From Candidatus Syntrophosphaera thermopropionivorans (lineage in GTDB: Bacteria > Cloacimonadota > Cloacimonadia > Cloacimonadales > Cloacimonadaceae), in NCBI RefSeq assembly GCF_004353895.1, contig NZ_SMOG01000017.1:1-32445 (forward strand): a stretch of DNA of 32,445 nt. Direction: 5' to 3'. Shown one piece after another: positions 1 through 9,176 of this stretch (positions within the stretch are counted from its first letter, which is position 1; each line of letters begins with the position of its first letter). Below the pieces are notes generated by a model. That model ran no database searches, had not been told where the DNA came from, and saw only the letters and a program-made list of their open reading frames with translations. Made by a program: the position numbers and the translations under genes.

Positions 1-347
1 TGGAACTTGCGAATTCATATGTCTCCAAGTTCAATAAGGACAGGTGCTATACTTGCATCCATTTTCTTCTTCCCAACACCAATTTTTTAAGCAATCTTCG
101 GAAAAATAAATTAACCCTCTGTTACTCTTTAAGCAATTATGTAAAAATATCATCGCTATTACACTCACATAAAGCCAAAAGAGTAGATGCAGGGATAACT
201 TCAGGTAAACTTAACTTTCGCCATCAGGCAGGTTTTGCTTCTCTGGCATCTAATTTCCTGCCCCAAGGAGCAAACCTATAGCAAATAAACATAATTTAAA
301 CCCTTAACCAAATTCATAAGATTAAACTTAAAAAAGGAGTTTTAGTT
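1..347. other. Leader region with no convincing gene
   Basis: I see no gene with family resemblance here. The last 20 bases carry the ribosome binding site of the large exported protein (AAGGAG at 334-339, nine bases before its ATG). A loose inverted repeat (ggcagg at 227-232, cctgcc at 257-262) has a 24-base loop and no T tract, so it is not a convincing terminator. A short Cys-rich minus-strand reading frame at 31-153 is listed separately. No TTGACA box was found upstream of 348. Confidence 0.6.
31..153 (-). CDS. Possible Cys-rich mini-protein (about 40 aa), doubtful
   Basis: A minus-strand frame opens with ATG at 153 and stops with TGA at 33-31. An upstream in-frame GTG at 168 would make it 45 aa. 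The C-terminal half holds four cysteines spaced like two metal-binding pairs (CLKNWC, then CKYSTC). I do not recognise a family, and no clear ribosome binding site precedes either start. It could be a chance frame in intergenic DNA or the remnant of a gene. Confidence 0.12.
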   Translation of the reverse strand: MIFLHNCLKSNRGLIYFSEDCLKNWCWEEENGCKYSTCPY

Positions 348-3300
348 ATGAAAAAATTAATCTTACTATTATCGCTAATAGCGATATTGTCATTAACTAC
401 TCTGGGATTTGCTGATACGGTACCAATAGGTACAGGAACAGCTACTACTTCATATTTACCTATTTACGGTTTATATGGATATAACTATACTCAACAAATC
501 TATCTTCAAACCCAGATAAATAAGAGCGGGGAAATTACCAAGCTCAGATTCTTCTATGTCTCTGGTGATATAACAAATTCCAAAGATTGGGTTATTTATA
601 TGGGACATACCACCAAGACCACATTTTCTTCTACTACAGATTGGGTGCCTTTAACTAATCTAACTCAGGTTTTTGCTGGTGATGTTTCCAGTTATCTTCC
701 ACCAGCTAATAACTGGATGGAGATTCCCTTAACTACACCTTTTAATTATAATAACACAGATAATCTGGTTATTGCTATAGATGAGAATACTTCCGGTTAT
801 GCTTCTATGAGCTGGGGTGCCTTTACCAGTGGCACTAATACGGGAATATATTATTATAGTGATAGTATTAATCCAGATCCAGCAAATCCTCCTACGGCGA
901 GTAGCAGAACAAGTTCTATAAATCGTATTCAACTAGCTTTCCCCAATACTTCTGCACCCTTAGCACCCACTTTATTAGCTCCAGCAAATGGTAGCTGGGC
1001 ATTTACTAATGATATTTTATCCTGGACTCCAACCCTGGGTGGAGGAGATCCAACTGCTTATGATGTATATTTTGGCACATCTTCAAACAATCTAAACTTA
1101 GTGAGTAGCAATCAAACAGCAACCACTTATGCTCCTACTTTAGTAGCTGGAAATATTTACTATTGGAAGGTGGTTGCACGTAATGAATTTGGTGATTCTC
1201 CTCCTTCAGATATCTGGAGTTTCAAGACACCAACAACAACTCAATTAGCAGAGAGTTTTGAAAATACAACCTTCCCCCCTGCAGGTTGGGTTAATCCAGG
1301 AAGCTGGACTCGCAGTACAACCTATGCAAAACATGGAACTGCTTCTGCTTATAAATATGGCGGTGCAACCACCCAGTATATACTTTCAACCCCTAAAGTT
1401 ACTATAACTTCAACCAGTACTTTAGATTTCTGGGCACTTTGTTCTCTCACAACAGGCACTTTACAGATTGTTTATTCACCAGATAGGATCACCTGGACTC
1501 AAATAGGTAGTATAAGCTTTGACCTTGGTGCTACTAATACCTGGTATCATTATGTAATTGACCTGAGTGGCTTAGCTGGAAATAATTACTATCTTGGTAT
1601 TAGAACTGGTTTGCAAGCAGCAAGTTACTATGTTGATTCTGTAATAGGACCAGAAATCACTCCCGAAGCTCCAGGTCCAGTAACTCTTACCTCACCACCT
1701 AATGGAGCGACAATGGTAAGTATCCAACCTACTTTTACCTGGACTGCTCCCACTACTGGTGGCGTTCCCACTGGATATAAGGTCTATTGTGATACCAATA
1801 ATCCTCCTACTACAGAGATTGCTGATGTACCCGGCTTAACTTATACTGCCGCAGTCCCCTTACTTAATAATACACAATACTATTGGACTGTTAAAGCGTA
1901 TAATGCTGCCGGAGGATCTACTACTCCTCCTCCCTTTAGTTTTACTACTGTGGAGCAAGGTTATGTAATCATAGGAACGGGAACAGCTGATCTTGATATG
2001 CCGGTTAATCCTTACTATGGATATACTTATTCTCAGAGCATTTATCTGCAGAGCGAGTTGAATATAGAGAACCAACGGATTGAAAAGATATATTATTATT
2101 GGAATGGTGTCGGTGCTGCGGTTAATAGTAATAACTGGACCGTTTATATGGGACATACTCCCAATGCCAGTTTTACTTCTATAAGTGAATGGATACCCTT
2201 ATCTAATCTAACCCAGGTGTTCTCTGGAACTGTCACACTTCCCGCTGTTGCAGGATGGATAGAAATAGTTCTTAATAACCCATTTATCTATGACAATGTA
2301 AATAATTTAGTTATTGCGGTAGATGAAAATGCACCGAGTTGGGACAGTTCTTCTTATTTCTTCTATTGTACTTCAGCCGCTACCAATCGTAGTCTCCGTT
2401 ATTATAATGATTCTACTAATCCTGATCCTGCTAATCCTCCTGAGGGCACCCTAGTTATGGGATATCCTAATGTTATGTTAAAATTTGGTGAGATACCTCA
2501 AGTACCAATATTTAATTATAGTCCTACTTCCATAGCTTTTGGTACTACTTTTGTTAATACTCCAACAGATTATCAAAATGTTATTGTAACCAATACGGGT
2601 GCAGGAGTGCTTAATCTTGCGGTAGCGGATGTAAGTATAATCGGAACTAATGCCTCTATGTTTAATGTTAATACTTCAAATTTGCCTGCAGCATTAAGTA
2701 GTGGTCAATCGGTAATCATTCCTGTGCGTTATAATCCTACAGCTATAGGGAGCCATACAGCTACTTTACGAATGGTCTATGATAGTGTGAACTATGATGT
2801 TGCCTTGTCTGGAAATGCATTAGGTGAGCATGCTCTTTACGAGAGTTTTGAGGGAGCAACTTTTCCACCTGCAGGTTGGGCTACTGCTACTATTCCCTGG
2901 GAAATCTATACTACCTATGCTCATACTGGAACTAAATCGGTAAAATCTGGTTATACAACAGGAACCTGGTGGTTGATGACTCCTACTCTTTCCATACATG
3001 AAGGAGCTAATATTCTAACCTTCTGGTATCGCGATTATAGCGAAAGCACAGGTTGGGATTATGTTGATGAATATACTTATGTAATGCTTTCCACCACGGG
3101 TAATGCTCCAGAGGACTTTACTACCACTTTGTGGACGGGTGATTATCTAACCTTCACTACCACCTGGCAGATGGCATCTATTGACTTAAGTGCTTATAAT
3201 GGTCAAAATGTAGTCATAGCCTTCAAGAGTGTTCATACTGGCGGAAACTATAGAATCATTGATGATGTTGCTGGTCCTGATATCTATGTGCCTTCAGGTC

Positions 3301-5456
3301 CACCTGATCCAGTAACCCTTACTTATCCTGCTAATGGAGCTACAGGTTTGCCTCAGGTTGGTTTCAATCTTACTTGGACACCCGCTACAACTGGTGGAGT
3401 CCCTGATTATTATGCGGTCTATATGTCGCAGAGTGATGAAACTATATATGATGATTACTATTGGGAGACCACAAATACCAGTTTCAATCCTGTAACCCAG
3501 GGTGGAATTACTTTCAACTATCTGGATCGCTGGTACTGGACTGTAGAAGCAGTTAATGGTGATGGTAATGCAGTAGTAGAGCCACCCTACTGGTTTATAA
3601 TTGAGGCAGATCCTCGTGTTCCACTACCTTACACTCAGGATTTTGGGACTGATGGCACCTGGCCCCTTAACTGGACTCAGACCTATTCTGGTGGTGTAAC
3701 TTCCAATCGTTGGTCCTTGAGCAATACCAGTAATGCAGGTGGAACACCATATGAAATGATGGCAACCTATATAAACGCGATTGGTGTATCTCGTCTGATT
3801 TCTCCTCCAATCAATACTTCTGGTGTTTCTAATATGAGTATAAGATTCCGTACCTACTATAATGATTATAGTGTAGGAATTACGGCAAAAGTGCAATACA
3901 GTCACGATTTAACCACCTGGTATGATTCTCCCTGGTCCATAGTGAGTGGTGGTGGTGATGTAAGTGGATTAATGAGTGTTTTACTCACTGGTCTGAATTC
4001 ACCCACTACCTATATTGCTTGGACTCTGGATGGGGATCATTGGCAATTTGATTACTGGTATATTGATGATGTAACCTTCAGTCAACCACCCAATCATGAT
4101 GTAGCACCTGTAAGCTGGGGTTTACCTCAGGTAGTAGGTGAAAATACCTTAGTAACACCGAAGGCAACCGTAATTAACAATGGTATAAATACAGAGACCT
4201 TCACGGTCACCTGCACCATAGGAAATACCTATACCAATACCCAAACTGTGAGTGGTCTGGCTATGGGAATGACTCAACAGGTTACATTCTCTCCTCTCAC
4301 TCCAGCATTATGGACTGCTTCATTAGTAACAGTTAAAACTAATCTACTCACGGATGAAGTGGCAGAAAACGATACTCTGTACGATGTATTGATTTGCCTA
4401 CCCCTTGATACGGAAGGCTTGGCAGAGAATGTATTTACTGACCAATTTGTCCAGTTCAATCTTTCTACACCTGGGACAATGTATAATTTACCTAATCCTC
4501 CTACAGTAACCAACTTTATAGCAGGAGCAGATTGGGCAAATGGCAAATGGTTAGGTTGTGAATATGATGATGGAACCCTTGTTACAGATAACTTCTGGGA
4601 AATCAATCCAATGACAGGAGCTTCTACTCTCTTAGGTGAGATGGGCTTTGCCATAATGGGAATTGCCTATGATGATAACAATAATATTCTCTATGGAACA
4701 AATGGAGTAAATCTCTACACTATGAATGTTAATACTGGTGCTGCTACACTTGTAGGAGCTCTTTGGTATAATTTAAACGGAACTCCCACTGATTTAGCAA
4801 GTATGAATGGATTATTAATAGATATTGCTTATGATAATTATACCAATACGCTTTATGGCATAGATCTTGCCTATGACTGTCTGTGGGAAATTAATACTTC
4901 CACTCGGGAGCTGACTCTCATCGGATTCCTTGGTATAGACATCAACTATGCTCAGGATGCTGCTTTTGATCAGGATAATGGATTGCTCTTCCTGGCTGGA
5001 TATGCCGCAGGTGGTGCTCTATACTGGATTGATACAATGTATGGTGGAGCCTACAAGGTAGGTGATTTCCCTGGTAATGCAGAAGTAACAGCTTTTGCTA
5101 TACCTTATGGTTTGATCAGCGTTCCTCAGGTGACCATAGCTAATGATGGTACAATTAGTTGGGCACCTGTAAATGGAGCTATTAAATACTCCATCTATAA
5201 AGCAACAGATCCCTATGGTACCTTCAGCTGGTATGCTGATGTATACGGAACTTCCTGGACTGATCCGGAATTCACCACTAATGCCAAGGCTTTCTATAAA
5301 GTCACAGCAGTGGGTGGAATTCGTAATGCAAATCGTCAGGAAATCAGATATAGTCAACCTATCCAGCACAAAGGTAATCTAAACAGACAACCTCGCTATG
5401 ATAAGGGTTTGGCAAATCAATCTATAATGCCAACCAAATCTAACCTCAATAAATAA
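348..5456 (+). CDS. Giant exported multidomain protein (FN3 / choice-of-anchor type), 1702 aa
   Basis: A signal peptide is visible (KKL, then a hydrophobic stretch to LGFA, about residues 1-22). The body is a string of beta-sandwich modules. A 'GTGTA...YGYNYTQQIYLQ' domain at about 25-200 recurs at about 538-715. FN3-like modules lie near 204-295, 443-537, 986-1085 and 1588-1660. Choice-of-anchor-J-like modules ('ESFE..FPPAGW' or 'QDFG..WPLNW') begin near 300, 830 and 1092. A choice-of-anchor-D-like module lies at about 725-820, a CARDB-like one at about 1249-1340, and propeller-like repeats at about 1385-1585. The start is supported by AAGGAG nine bases upstream. No catalytic motif is seen, and an adhesive or cell-surface role is inferred. 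The basic tail (after about residue 1660) lacks the 'YPNPF' sorting domain carried by two other exported proteins in this window. It is a single-gene transcription unit ended by the terminator at 5480. Confidence 0.85.
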   Translation: MKKLILLLSLIAILSLTTLGFADTVPIGTGTATTSYLPIYGLYGYNYTQQIYLQTQINKSGEITKLRFFYVSGDITNSKDWVIYMGHTTKTTFSSTTDWVPLTNLTQVFAGDVSSYLPPANNWMEIPLTTPFNYNNTDNLVIAIDENTSGYASMSWGAFTSGTNTGIYYYSDSINPDPANPPTASSRTSSINRIQLAFPNTSAPLAPTLLAPANGSWAFTNDILSWTPTLGGGDPTAYDVYFGTSSNNLNLVSSNQTATTYAPTLVAGNIYYWKVVARNEFGDSPPSDIWSFKTPTTTQLAESFENTTFPPAGWVNPGSWTRSTTYAKHGTASAYKYGGATTQYILSTPKVTITSTSTLDFWALCSLTTGTLQIVYSPDRITWTQIGSISFDLGATNTWYHYVIDLSGLAGNNYYLGIRTGLQAASYYVDSVIGPEITPEAPGPVTLTSPPNGATMVSIQPTFTWTAPTTGGVPTGYKVYCDTNNPPTTEIADVPGLTYTAAVPLLNNTQYYWTVKAYNAAGGSTTPPPFSFTTVEQGYVIIGTGTADLDMPVNPYYGYTYSQSIYLQSELNIENQRIEKIYYYWNGVGAAVNSNNWTVYMGHTPNASFTSISEWIPLSNLTQVFSGTVTLPAVAGWIEIVLNNPFIYDNVNNLVIAVDENAPSWDSSSYFFYCTSAATNRSLRYYNDSTNPDPANPPEGTLVMGYPNVMLKFGEIPQVPIFNYSPTSIAFGTTFVNTPTDYQNVIVTNTGAGVLNLAVADVSIIGTNASMFNVNTSNLPAALSSGQSVIIPVRYNPTAIGSHTATLRMVYDSVNYDVALSGNALGEHALYESFEGATFPPAGWATATIPWEIYTTYAHTGTKSVKSGYTTGTWWLMTPTLSIHEGANILTFWYRDYSESTGWDYVDEYTYVMLSTTGNAPEDFTTTLWTGDYLTFTTTWQMASIDLSAYNGQNVVIAFKSVHTGGNYRIIDDVAGPDIYVPSGPPDPVTLTYPANGATGLPQVGFNLTWTPATTGGVPDYYAVYMSQSDETIYDDYYWETTNTSFNPVTQGGITFNYLDRWYWTVEAVNGDGNAVVEPPYWFIIEADPRVPLPYTQDFGTDGTWPLNWTQTYSGGVTSNRWSLSNTSNAGGTPYEMMATYINAIGVSRLISPPINTSGVSNMSIRFRTYYNDYSVGITAKVQYSHDLTTWYDSPWSIVSGGGDVSGLMSVLLTGLNSPTTYIAWTLDGDHWQFDYWYIDDVTFSQPPNHDVAPVSWGLPQVVGENTLVTPKATVINNGINTETFTVTCTIGNTYTNTQTVSGLAMGMTQQVTFSPLTPALWTASLVTVKTNLLTDEVAENDTLYDVLICLPLDTEGLAENVFTDQFVQFNLSTPGTMYNLPNPPTVTNFIAGADWANGKWLGCEYDDGTLVTDNFWEINPMTGASTLLGEMGFAIMGIAYDDNNNILYGTNGVNLYTMNVNTGAATLVGALWYNLNGTPTDLASMNGLLIDIAYDNYTNTLYGIDLAYDCLWEINTSTRELTLIGFLGIDINYAQDAAFDQDNGLLFLAGYAAGGALYWIDTMYGGAYKVGDFPGNAEVTAFAIPYGLISVPQVTIANDGTISWAPVNGAIKYSIYKATDPYGTFSWYADVYGTSWTDPEFTTNAKAFYKVTAVGGIRNANRQEIRYSQPIQHKGNLNRQPRYDKGLANQSIMPTKSNLNK

Positions 5457-5479
5457 GTGCGTTTTTAGCGCATAAATTA

Positions 5480-5514
5480 GACCCCCCACCGATTAAAAGT
5501 GGGGGGTCTTTTAT
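5480..5514 (+). terminator. Strong Rho-independent terminator
   Basis: A perfect 10-bp stem (5480-5489 with 5499-5508) contains six consecutive C:G pairs. It encloses a 9-base loop and is followed by TTTTAT. It lies 23 bases after the stop codon of the giant exported protein. Confidence 0.92.
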
Positions 5515-5582
5515 AAGGTATAAATATTTGTAAATGGTAAAAAAGCTTAGTTCATAGAAAGTAGTTTCGAAGGAAGTAAACC

Positions 5583-5688
5583 ATCTTAAGGGGATAGTTC
5601 TTGTTTTTTACGGATAAATGTATAGTTTGTAAGGTTGTTATATATCTTAAGGGTGTATTTCTTTTTTCCGGATAAATACATAGTTTGT
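5583..5688. repeat. Imperfect direct repeat, about 48 bp x 2
   Basis: Copy one (5583-5630) and copy two (5644-5688) both run from 'atcttaaggg' through a T-rich stretch to 'cggataaat' and end in 'atagtttgt'. The period is about 61 bases. The function is unknown. Confidence 0.65.
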
Positions 5689-5773
5689 ATAAAGTAATTT
5701 GTAAGGGTTTAAAAAATAATAATGGTATGCAAAGGTCCTCCTTTGAATAAGATATGGTTTTAGCTGGTTCTTC

Positions 5774-5808
5774 TTGGTGCAGATGAGGACATTTATATCT
5801 GCACACCA
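5774..5808. repeat. AGGA hairpin element with interrupted arm
   Basis: This copy shares 'ctggttct.cttggtgcagatgagga' with the perfect hairpin about 90 bases downstream. Its right arm is interrupted by about six extra bases (ttatat) before 'ctgcac'. It looks like a decayed sibling of the element at 5863-5884. Confidence 0.6.
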
Positions 5809-5862
5809 TAACTTATCAGGCTTTTAATTTATTTCGGATATGTGTAAAACTGGTTCTGCTTG

Positions 5863-5884
5863 GTGCAGATGAGGACATCTGCAC
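5863..5884. repeat. AGGA-loop hairpin, perfect 9-bp arms
   Basis: The arm gtgcagatg (5863-5871) and its exact complement (5876-5884) enclose the four bases AGGA (5872-5875). The loop is shared with elements near 15.16, 15.21, 32.29 and 32.33 kb, whose arms have different sequences. Confidence 0.8.
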
Positions 5885-5984
5885 ACCATTTACACCTGCA
5901 CACCAATACTTATCACACTCATCATAGGCATTAACATACCATTCCATAGGCCAGTGTTGAATTATAAGTATGTATTTTTTACTT

Positions 5985-6083
5985 TACTGCAGAAAAAGTT
6001 GTTTTAACGATATAATACTTCCGTGAAAATATCAATATCTTATACTTTTTACTGCAGAAAAAGTTGTTTTAATGATATAATAC
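5985..6083. repeat. 34-bp direct repeat, two copies
   Basis: Positions 5985-6018 and 6050-6083 are identical except for one C/T difference. Both start 'tactgcagaaaaagttg' and end 'gatataatac'. The offset is 65 bases. They lie between the ends of two convergent transcription units, which argues against a simple promoter role for either neighbour. Confidence 0.8.
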
Positions 6084-6112
6084 CATGTTTTAATAAAGGT
6101 AAATAAACCAGT

Positions 6113-6138
6113 ACCAGTATATGAATACCGGTTTTTTT
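6113..6138. terminator. Possible weak terminator hairpin between convergent units
   Basis: Eight-base arms (6113-6120 and 6125-6132) surround a 4-base loop. On the minus strand all eight positions pair, with one G-U, but no U tract follows. On the plus strand one pair is mismatched but seven T's follow (6132-6138). It lies just beyond the end of the minus-strand lipoprotein operon and may end it. Confidence 0.35.
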
Positions 6139-6195
6139 ATTTAAGTTATAAGCGATTATTCTTCTGCGATTCCGGTCATTAAAAAGGTAAATATA

Positions 6196-9084
6196 TTACT
6201 CAATAGGCAGGAATTGTAGCAAAGTATTGATTCCGAGGGAGGACAAAACGACTCCAATTATAGCAAGGATAACCAGGATAATCTTGAAGTAGTCTTCCGA
6301 TTTTAGCATACCTACTAAATCTGGATTGCGAGAGAGATAGGCAGAGGTAGCATAAAATTCTTCACCAATTAAAGTATAGTCGCAGGTAGTGATGAAGAAA
6401 GGAATTTGAGTGATAGCATCAGTTCCAGCAATTTGAACCGCACCTGCTTGATTTCCCGTTTCAGTCATTAATAAAGCTTCAGCAAAGAAGTAACCCATAT
6501 AGAAGACAGTAGCTACTTTTTCTCGTACAATAATGCCATTGACAGCGGCACTAAAGGCGAATTGGACATCCGAAACAAAGAAGATATCATCCTGGTTATA
6601 GGCATCAGGACGTCCTACTTCATCATAAGCATTTTTGACCATTTCTTGAGCGAGAGGCAGAACCAGATAATCCACCTGGGGAGATATTAAACGAATGTCA
6701 TATTCAGCAGTTTTTCTCGCGATACGATTAAGAATCATCATAGTGGCAACAGTATCGGGATCACCCAGACTGCCCCATCCTGGAACGAATAATACAGGAC
6801 GTCCCATTTCGGTGGCACGACCGACTGCATTGTCCAATTCTTCCAAGCCAGCAATAGGTCTGATATAGAGATCTTTATGCCGGGCTTGATTTAAGGCAAT
6901 GACGACAAAAATACCCATTAAAATGGTAGCAATCAAAGTTGCATACTTAGTCGTGTCAAACCATTCTCCTTCGGGATGCAGGAAAACCGTTCTTCCCTTA
7001 ATATTAGCTTGAGGTTTTTGAGCTGGAGGTAGATCGTCTTCATTAGCCCAGAGACCGCGTGAATTGGTTAAAAGTAGCCTAAATTCATAAGATCGAGTGT
7101 TTAAATCCAGTTCTTTACGCAGGATCTTGCGCCATTCTTTATCATTTTTGGCTTTGATCCCCTGTTGATAAGAAGAAAGGGAGGTTATAAAGTTTTTTTC
7201 ATCCTGAAGAGCAGCAAGATTTTTAGCAGTTTCGGATAGTGTATCTTCGGAAGAAATCTGGCGAGAAAGGCTATCAATCTGAGCAGATAGCGCTTTCATA
7301 TATTCAATGGTATCTTGTTTAAAAAGAGAGGGTCTAAAAGTAGCACCTGTTTTTTCATCCAGAGCCACGGTAAAATGCGGATCCAGCAAAACTAATTGAG
7401 AAGCTAAATCAACTTTTAAAAGTCTAACAGTTTCAGTTTCAGGATAGGGCACAGTTTGGTCATAACTTCGTGATATAGCACGAAATCTCATACCCGGATA
7501 AAAAGAAGAATCCAGAGGAGTGCGACGAAAAATATCATAGAAAAGAATACTTAAATTTTGCGAACCGTCATATATATCTCCTCCAGAAAAACGGAGGGAT
7601 TTGGAGTCGTAGTTTATTTTTTGAGTAATTAAATGTGAGGAAAACTCTTTTTCGTTAGATAATTGTGAATAAATCTGGACCGTGATATCTTCTTTCCAGT
7701 TACGATTTTTGGGAAAATGCGCATATATAATCTTATCGGTATATCCTTCTTTTACTTCGTCCAGCACTCTACCTTGAGAATCCAAAAAGCGAAATAGTAG
7801 TTTGGATATATCATTGACGCTATTTGTGGAAATCTCGTAATTAACACGAAATTTAGTATGTTCTTTATCTATAAAAGTAGCTTGAGTTACATAGGCAAAA
7901 GGTCTGCCTAAAGATAAGACGATATTATCACCCTTATCATTGGGTTTATCCAGAACTTGATATTTAGGAACTTCTGGTAAGTCCTTAGAGTTACGAATCT
8001 GAATTGATTTTCCCAGAGAAGCAGATTGAAAAGTTTCAACTCGTGAACCATCTTCCGAGGACCAGTAACTGGTGTAGGAAAGAACAGGTATATAGGAGGA
8101 AAGTTGAATATCTGGTGATAATTTCCCTTTTATTTCTTCAGGAGAAGTCTTATCATAAAAATTTTGTCCCCAGTATTCTGGTTGCATTTCTTTAAGAAAG
8201 ATAGAACCTTTTTGCCAGTTAGCATTAAAAATACTGTCAGGAGATTGGGCATTAGCCTTTTGATCTGCATAATATTGAGGTAAAAGATACCTGGGCATTA
8301 GCCAGGCTTCCCAGGAGACAATATTTGAAGCTCCAGAGGGAGGAGACCATTCAAAGCGAAATTCTCCAGTATCTTTTATATAATTTGCATAAAAAATCGC
8401 AGTGGTATCCGGGCGATTATTATAAGGTATAGCAGATAGAATGGGAGTTGCAGGAAGAAAACGACCAGTTTCATTGACTGGGACAACACAATAATAATAG
8501 CTATGTTCTGCTTTAGGATTGGCAAAAATAGTTTCAAATTGATTTAGATTATAACCTGCATATACATTTTTCGTTTCGCCTTCATTTAGTTCAATTCGCT
8601 TAGAAGGCTTGTAATATTTTGGGGTATTGATAAGTGCTAAAACATCATAATGAGGTAAAAGTGCAGCCAAAACTTTCGGGTCTCTGGGCACATTACCATA
8701 AAGGGTACCGGAGGAGACCTGTTGTTTTTCTTTTTTCAGTTTTCTGGGAGCAGTCTCAAAAGAGATTAAAGTAGCATTATAGTCTTTGTCAGTATAATTT
8801 AGCCAGCTCTCAGGTTGGCTAACTTTAGGATCAACTTCCAGGGATTCCAGGAGAAAAAGACTATCTGGACGGTGCCCTCTGTAAATATTGTATTTAATAA
8901 TACGATTACTTTTATCCAGGGGATGCCATTGAAGAACCAGACCAGTGCCATCATCATTGGGAACATCAGAGACCGTAAAATCCTGAATGTGGTCTTCTTC
9001 CGAAAGGGTTTCTTTGGCACAACCCCCAAAAAAGAACATCATTGTAATTAAGATAAAGATTAAATAGAAATATATCTTTTTCAT
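6196..9084 (-). CDS. Lipoprotein with FN3-like modules and a membrane-flanked DUF6754-like domain (962 aa)
   Basis: I chose the ATG at 9084 rather than 9120 because it places a lipoprotein signal directly at the N-terminus. There, KK is followed by a hydrophobic run ending FFGGC with Cys22, and AAAGGG lies just upstream. Next come FN3-like modules from about residue 30 ('VPNDDGTGLVLQW'). A likely coiled coil lies at about 595-640 and a membrane segment at about 712-732. A conserved domain fills about 740-935 (LYIRPIAGLEE, AVGRATEMGRP, AGTDAITQ), and a final membrane segment lies at about 938-960. The domain matches my recollection of DUF6754. It is the last gene of a five-gene operon and a clear paralog of the first. 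If Cys22 is lipidated outside, the C-terminal domain should lie in the cytoplasm. The function is unknown. Confidence 0.85.
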   Translation of the reverse strand: MKKIYFYLIFILITMMFFFGGCAKETLSEEDHIQDFTVSDVPNDDGTGLVLQWHPLDKSNRIIKYNIYRGHRPDSLFLLESLEVDPKVSQPESWLNYTDKDYNATLISFETAPRKLKKEKQQVSSGTLYGNVPRDPKVLAALLPHYDVLALINTPKYYKPSKRIELNEGETKNVYAGYNLNQFETIFANPKAEHSYYYCVVPVNETGRFLPATPILSAIPYNNRPDTTAIFYANYIKDTGEFRFEWSPPSGASNIVSWEAWLMPRYLLPQYYADQKANAQSPDSIFNANWQKGSIFLKEMQPEYWGQNFYDKTSPEEIKGKLSPDIQLSSYIPVLSYTSYWSSEDGSRVETFQSASLGKSIQIRNSKDLPEVPKYQVLDKPNDKGDNIVLSLGRPFAYVTQATFIDKEHTKFRVNYEISTNSVNDISKLLFRFLDSQGRVLDEVKEGYTDKIIYAHFPKNRNWKEDITVQIYSQLSNEKEFSSHLITQKINYDSKSLRFSGGDIYDGSQNLSILFYDIFRRTPLDSSFYPGMRFRAISRSYDQTVPYPETETVRLLKVDLASQLVLLDPHFTVALDEKTGATFRPSLFKQDTIEYMKALSAQIDSLSRQISSEDTLSETAKNLAALQDEKNFITSLSSYQQGIKAKNDKEWRKILRKELDLNTRSYEFRLLLTNSRGLWANEDDLPPAQKPQANIKGRTVFLHPEGEWFDTTKYATLIATILMGIFVVIALNQARHKDLYIRPIAGLEELDNAVGRATEMGRPVLFVPGWGSLGDPDTVATMMILNRIARKTAEYDIRLISPQVDYLVLPLAQEMVKNAYDEVGRPDAYNQDDIFFVSDVQFAFSAAVNGIIVREKVATVFYMGYFFAEALLMTETGNQAGAVQIAGTDAITQIPFFITTCDYTLIGEEFYATSAYLSRNPDLVGMLKSEDYFKIILVILAIIGVVLSSLGINTLLQFLPIE

Positions 9085-9176
9085 TTTAGAACCCTTTAGC
9101 AAAGCTTCAGTTATCCGCATTGGGAGAAGGATAATACGGAGGAGAGCTTTAACTAATATTCAGGCTATAATAGCAT

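Larger units (their letters stand above)
5515..6195. repeat. Repeat-rich intergenic region
   Basis: This gap separates the giant exported protein from the converging lipoprotein operon and contains no convincing gene. It holds two copies of a roughly 48-base imperfect repeat (5583-5630 and 5644-5688), two AGGA-loop hairpin elements (5774-5808 and 5863-5884) and two 34-base direct repeats (5985-6018 and 6050-6083). A small hairpin lies near 6113. An 85-codon minus-strand frame crosses these repeats but looks like chance. Confidence 0.7.

Noticed and set aside
5552-5809. 85-codon minus-strand frame in the repeat-rich gap
   Set aside because: It runs through the repeats and a hairpin element, has no recognisable domain or ribosome binding site, and its sequence looks like translated AT-rich intergenic DNA.
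9085-9120. Twelve-codon N-terminal extension of the 962-aa lipoprotein
   Set aside because: It would push the lipobox Cys inward to residue 34. The internal ATG gives a normal lipoprotein signal with an upstream purine-rich site.
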